16,209 nt of DNA from Bacillota bacterium (GTDB lineage: Bacteria; Bacillota; Clostridia; Oscillospirales; Acutalibacteraceae): assembly GCA_023420245.1 (NCBI GenBank), contig JAEZWL010000138.1, positions 1-16,209 on the forward strand. The letters are read 5' to 3'. The notes beneath the pieces were generated by a model, which saw only the letters and a program-made list of their open reading frames with translations, was not told the DNA's origin and did no database searches. A program made the translations under genes and the position numbers. Positions 13,850 to 16,209 of the stretch are shown in pieces (positions within the stretch are counted from its first letter, which is position 1; each line of letters begins with the position of its first letter).

Positions 13850-15412
13850 ATGAAATCCATTTTTATAAAAAAAATAAATGCTCTCACGGCAATTGTTTTA
13901 TCTGCCGCCCTCATACTATCGTTAGCTGGGTGTGGAAACGCCGTTGGAGAAAACTGGTTGGCATCGCCGGCTGGTACTTCTGAATCGCCTTCTTCCGTTG
14001 CGGCTTCGTCTGCCGCAGGCAAGAGCTTTGAGCCATCCGGTTTGACTTCCTCAAGCGCGGAAAGCGCCGGCTCCAAGGCGGAGAGCATAGCGGCTTCCTC
14101 AAATGCCTCCTCGTCCTCAGCGGCTAAACCGGCTCAGAAACAAGCTCCCGCTATCCCGGCTTCCGATACAAAGGCGGCAGACACAGCGGTAAAGAAAATT
14201 ACGGAGGACAAGGCTGCGGCGGATACGCCCCGGCTCAAGGTTATCCGCAGTACGGCGCTTGCGGCGGGATACACTCACATTGACCAGCGGGGCGGCTACA
14301 ATGCGCTTCCCGATCTTGTGAGCCGTAGCTTGTATTCACAAATTTCGAAAAGCGCATATCAGGTAGCCGCTACCGCTACTTCCCAAGGCTACTACCCTAC
14401 TCAGCGTGTTACCGTTAGCGGCACGCAGCTCAGCGAGGCGCAATTGCGTATGGCATTGGTCGCCTTTATGAACGATAATCCGCAGGTTTTCTGGATTGCC
14501 AACGTTTATTCCTATGGCTACAGCCCGGACGGAAAGGATACATACGTGCAGCTGTATTCCTTTGTACCGCAGAGCCAGTGCAATACGATGGTTCAGCAGC
14601 TGAACAACAAGGTGACAGCCATTATGAAGGAGATGCCCTCCGGATTAAGCGAGCTGGATCGGGAGCTGTATCTGTTTGACTATATCACTAAAACCAATAC
14701 GTATGATAAGGCTGCCGTCACAGACACCAGCCGATGGAAATCCTTTAATGCGTACGGTGCGTTGATAGAGGGGAATGTTGTCTGCGAGGGCTATTCCAGA
14801 GCGATGCAGCTTCTTTCCAGCTACGCGAATCTGCAATGTCTGTTAGTTACCGGGCAGGGCGGGAACGTCAATCATATGTGGAATATCATCCGAATCGACG
14901 GAAACTGGTATCATCTTGATATTACATGGAGCGACAACAGCTCGGTGCTATACAATTTCTTTAATGTAACGGATACGGTAATTATGCAGGGTCATACCGT
15001 TTCTCCCCTTGCTTCCACTCTGTCGGAAGCCGAGATCGAGGGTGCCAATGGCGGGGAGCCTATACAATTTAATCTGGTTTTACCGCCCTGCACGTCGACC
15101 GACGCAAACTATTTTAAGGCGAAGGGAATCCGCGTTACAGATCTAAACGGTACGGACGATCCCGTGGTTGTTGCCGCAGTAGTATCTGCCGCAAAGCAGA
15201 AAAAACAGTCCGTTTCATTTTATGTAAATGAAACCGCCGATTTTGATTCTGTTTTAGCTGGAATGATTCAAGCGTCTCCGTATAAACTGGCTTATTATTT
15301 GAATACGGCAAACACGCAATCCGGTGCAGCCAATCAGATCAACATCAGCGAGGTTCGCTACGTTTCAGATCAGGCGTATCGGGGTCTGACCGTTTTCCTT
15401 AGCTATAAATAA
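13850..15412 (+). CDS. Lipoprotein with transglutaminase-like (cysteine protease fold) domain
   Basis: A 520-residue lipoprotein. A signal peptide ends in the lipobox LAGC, with Cys28 the lipidated residue. A Ser/Ala-rich low-complexity spacer (about 38-115) suits a wall-crossing linker. Residues about 265-385 form a transglutaminase-like domain with the triad visible: Cys312 in NVVCEGYS, His342 in NHMWN and Asp357 in WYHLDITW. The preceding 135-260 region has no motif I can name; the last 110 residues are beta-rich and also unassigned. Such proteins in clostridia are thought to be peptidases or amidases acting on wall or extracellular peptides. The ATG at 13850 is preferred over the adjacent TTG at 13847; GGAGGAAG precedes it. 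The gene ends in its own terminator. Confidence 0.88.
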   Translation: MKSIFIKKINALTAIVLSAALILSLAGCGNAVGENWLASPAGTSESPSSVAASSAAGKSFEPSGLTSSSAESAGSKAESIAASSNASSSSAAKPAQKQAPAIPASDTKAADTAVKKITEDKAAADTPRLKVIRSTALAAGYTHIDQRGGYNALPDLVSRSLYSQISKSAYQVAATATSQGYYPTQRVTVSGTQLSEAQLRMALVAFMNDNPQVFWIANVYSYGYSPDGKDTYVQLYSFVPQSQCNTMVQQLNNKVTAIMKEMPSGLSELDRELYLFDYITKTNTYDKAAVTDTSRWKSFNAYGALIEGNVVCEGYSRAMQLLSSYANLQCLLVTGQGGNVNHMWNIIRIDGNWYHLDITWSDNSSVLYNFFNVTDTVIMQGHTVSPLASTLSEAEIEGANGGEPIQFNLVLPPCTSTDANYFKAKGIRVTDLNGTDDPVVVAAVVSAAKQKKQSVSFYVNETADFDSVLAGMIQASPYKLAYYLNTANTQSGAANQINISEVRYVSDQAYRGLTVFLSYK

Positions 15413-15430
15413 AATCTGTTTCAATAGTAG

Positions 15431-15463
15431 AAGGTCTGCGGCTTCGGTTCGCAGGCCTTTTTT
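15431..15463 (+). terminator. Rho-independent terminator of the lipoprotein gene
   Basis: AAGGTCTGCG (15431-15440) pairs with CGCAGGCCTT (15450-15459) with one T-G wobble and a loop gcttcggtt. It is followed by T's to 15463, 19 bp after the stop codon. Confidence 0.9.
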
Positions 15464-15480
15464 GCAGGCATTGTGGCAGA

Positions 15481-15568
15481 ATCCTTTTAATTTGAATATA
15501 ATAATGTGGAAAAGGATGATGGTTTGGGGGGAGAATCCCAAAATTGCCAATAGAGAATTGTGGGATTC
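15481..15568 (+). promoter_or_regulatory. Structured promoter/leader of the FolK-like gene
   Basis: There are two successive inverted repeats. ATCCTTTT (15481-15488) and AAAAGGAT (15510-15517) flank a perfect TATAAT (15497-15502). GAATCCCA (15533-15540) and TGGGATTC (15561-15568), with extra inner AATT pairs, would form a hairpin in the transcript just before the ribosome site at 15581-15587. No good -35 box is present at 17 bp from the TATAAT. The layout suggests a regulator site around the -10 and a leader hairpin, but no known riboswitch class is recognised. Confidence 0.4.
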
Positions 15569-15595
15569 CTATTAACGATTAAAGGAGCAATCTTC

Positions 15596-16072
15596 ATGAA
15601 TAAGGCTGTGTTAGAGATCAGTTCCGCTTTAGGAAATCGGGAATCCAATATCAGCGCGGGAATCCGTTGGCTGGAATTGCTTCCGGACACCACAGTGATT
15701 GCAGGCTCCGGAATATTTGAATCAAAATCAGAGATTGCCGCTGAGAAGCGCAAAGAATGCCTGACAAAGTGCGTAGTCATACTTACCGAGCTTTCTCCGT
15801 GCACCCTTCTGGGGGCCTGCCTTGGAATCGAAGTCGCGGCGGGAGGCGCGCAGAATGAGAGGGACATTCAAAAAAACATTACGGTGAATCTTTTAATTTA
15901 CGAGGGAGTCACAATACGGGACGCGGAATTGACCTTGCCTTATATTAAAATGATCAATAAGCCGGCCGTCATGGCTTCGCTTCGGGAGCTGTTCGGGAAT
16001 AATAAGGCTCTGGATTATGATTTCTCGACCGCATTAAAGCGGGCAGATTTGACAAATGTAAGTGTTTTTTAA
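15596..16072 (+). CDS. FolK (HPPK)-like protein lacking catalytic residues
   Basis: A 158-residue protein whose order of motifs follows 6-hydroxymethyl-7,8-dihydropterin pyrophosphokinase: SSALGNRESNI near the N-terminus (compare GSNLGDRxxNL), then NITVNLLIYEG (94-104), LTLPYIKMINKPAVMASLREL (112-132). In active HPPK the NITVNLLIYEG segment reads D-x-D-(I/L)-x-L-(F/Y)-G, and its two Asp bind the magnesium ions; here they align with Thr96 and Asn98. The His of the PH motif aligns with Tyr116 and the following Arg with Lys122. The fold is therefore probably kept but pyrophosphokinase activity is unlikely. The ATG at 15596 has AAAGGAG 8 bases before it; the upstream in-frame GTG at 15560 lies in a hairpin arm. 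No folP, folB or folE is adjacent. The family call is from motifs only. Confidence 0.65.
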   Translation: MNKAVLEISSALGNRESNISAGIRWLELLPDTTVIAGSGIFESKSEIAAEKRKECLTKCVVILTELSPCTLLGACLGIEVAAGGAQNERDIQKNITVNLLIYEGVTIRDAELTLPYIKMINKPAVMASLRELFGNNKALDYDFSTALKRADLTNVSVF

Positions 16073-16090
16073 AAAAATCGGGAAAAAGGG

Positions 16091-16119
16091 TTGACTTACG
16101 GGAATGTATTTGGTATTAT
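16091..16119 (+). promoter_or_regulatory. Strong sigma-A promoter, probably of an rRNA operon
   Basis: TTGACT (16091-16096) and TATTAT (16114-16119) have an exact 17-bp spacer, the best promoter in the window. No protein gene follows before the edge. Confidence 0.8.
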
Positions 16120-16209
16120 AGTCAAGCGCCTTACAAAAGAGCGCTCGATGAACGCTGACGAAACTGGAAGCGGAAGTCGATTGCAGGACCTTGAAAATTA
16201 AACAACGAA
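16120..16209 (+). ncRNA. Leader preceding a probable 16S rRNA gene (continues off the edge)
   Basis: No open frame is seen. The segment at 16186-16209 (ggaccttgaaaattaaacaa and following) resembles the CTTGAAAACTAAAC-type stretch that precedes 16S rRNA and lies in rRNA spacers in many Firmicutes. With the promoter before it, this suggests that the rRNA operon begins just beyond the window. The 16S gene itself is not present here, so this is inference. Confidence 0.5.

Noticed and set aside
15473..15490. Sigma-54 promoter (TGGCA...)
   Set aside because: The -12 TTGCA/GC element is missing at the required distance.

Overview
The window looks like a chromosomal segment of a Gram-positive Firmicute, most likely a clostridial or Ruminococcaceae/Oscillospiraceae-type anaerobe. 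The evidence is strong Shine-Dalgarno sites (AGGAGG-like), frequent TTG/GTG starts, compact Rho-independent terminators, a MerR-TipAS regulator, a DUF1538/PII pair, a GLUG-repeat surface protein and a lectin-like-domain papain-type protease. This is inference from gene content; no phylogenetic marker gene is present. The right edge carries a very strong promoter and a leader resembling the region just before a 16S rRNA gene.

Positions 1-1780: the 5' part of a large minus-strand secreted GLUG-repeat protein that runs off the left edge. Upstream of it lies a small zinc-ribbon/membrane-anchor protein, and then the 3' remnant of an IS3-family insertion sequence (transposase C-terminus plus a terminal-repeat-like end). 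Positions 1781-3762: divergent genes for a small AAA/ABC-type ATPase (-) and an FAD-dependent oxidoreductase of the geranylgeranyl-reductase type (+).

Positions 3763-5000: a low-coding accessory stretch. A 27-bp exact direct repeat flanks a DNRLRE-domain gene and its terminator. Positions 5001-5882: a MerR/TipAS regulator with a textbook 19-bp-spacer promoter and a convincing internal start at Met110, the same arrangement as tipA. Positions 6016-8164 (-): an overlapping two-gene operon in which both products are internal duplications, a DUF1538 membrane protein with two DUF1538 halves and a protein with two PII-like domains. This is the most interesting functional unit here: probably an ion transporter and its own PII-type sensor.

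Positions 8460-15412 are dominated by envelope functions: a 1074-residue secreted papain-like protease with lectin-like and Ig-like domains, an MprF-type flippase-domain protein, a secreted LysM-CAP protein and a transglutaminase-like lipoprotein. Positions 15596-16072 encode a FolK (HPPK)-like protein in which the catalytic metal-binding aspartates are replaced. The window ends in a consensus promoter and leader, probably of an rRNA operon.
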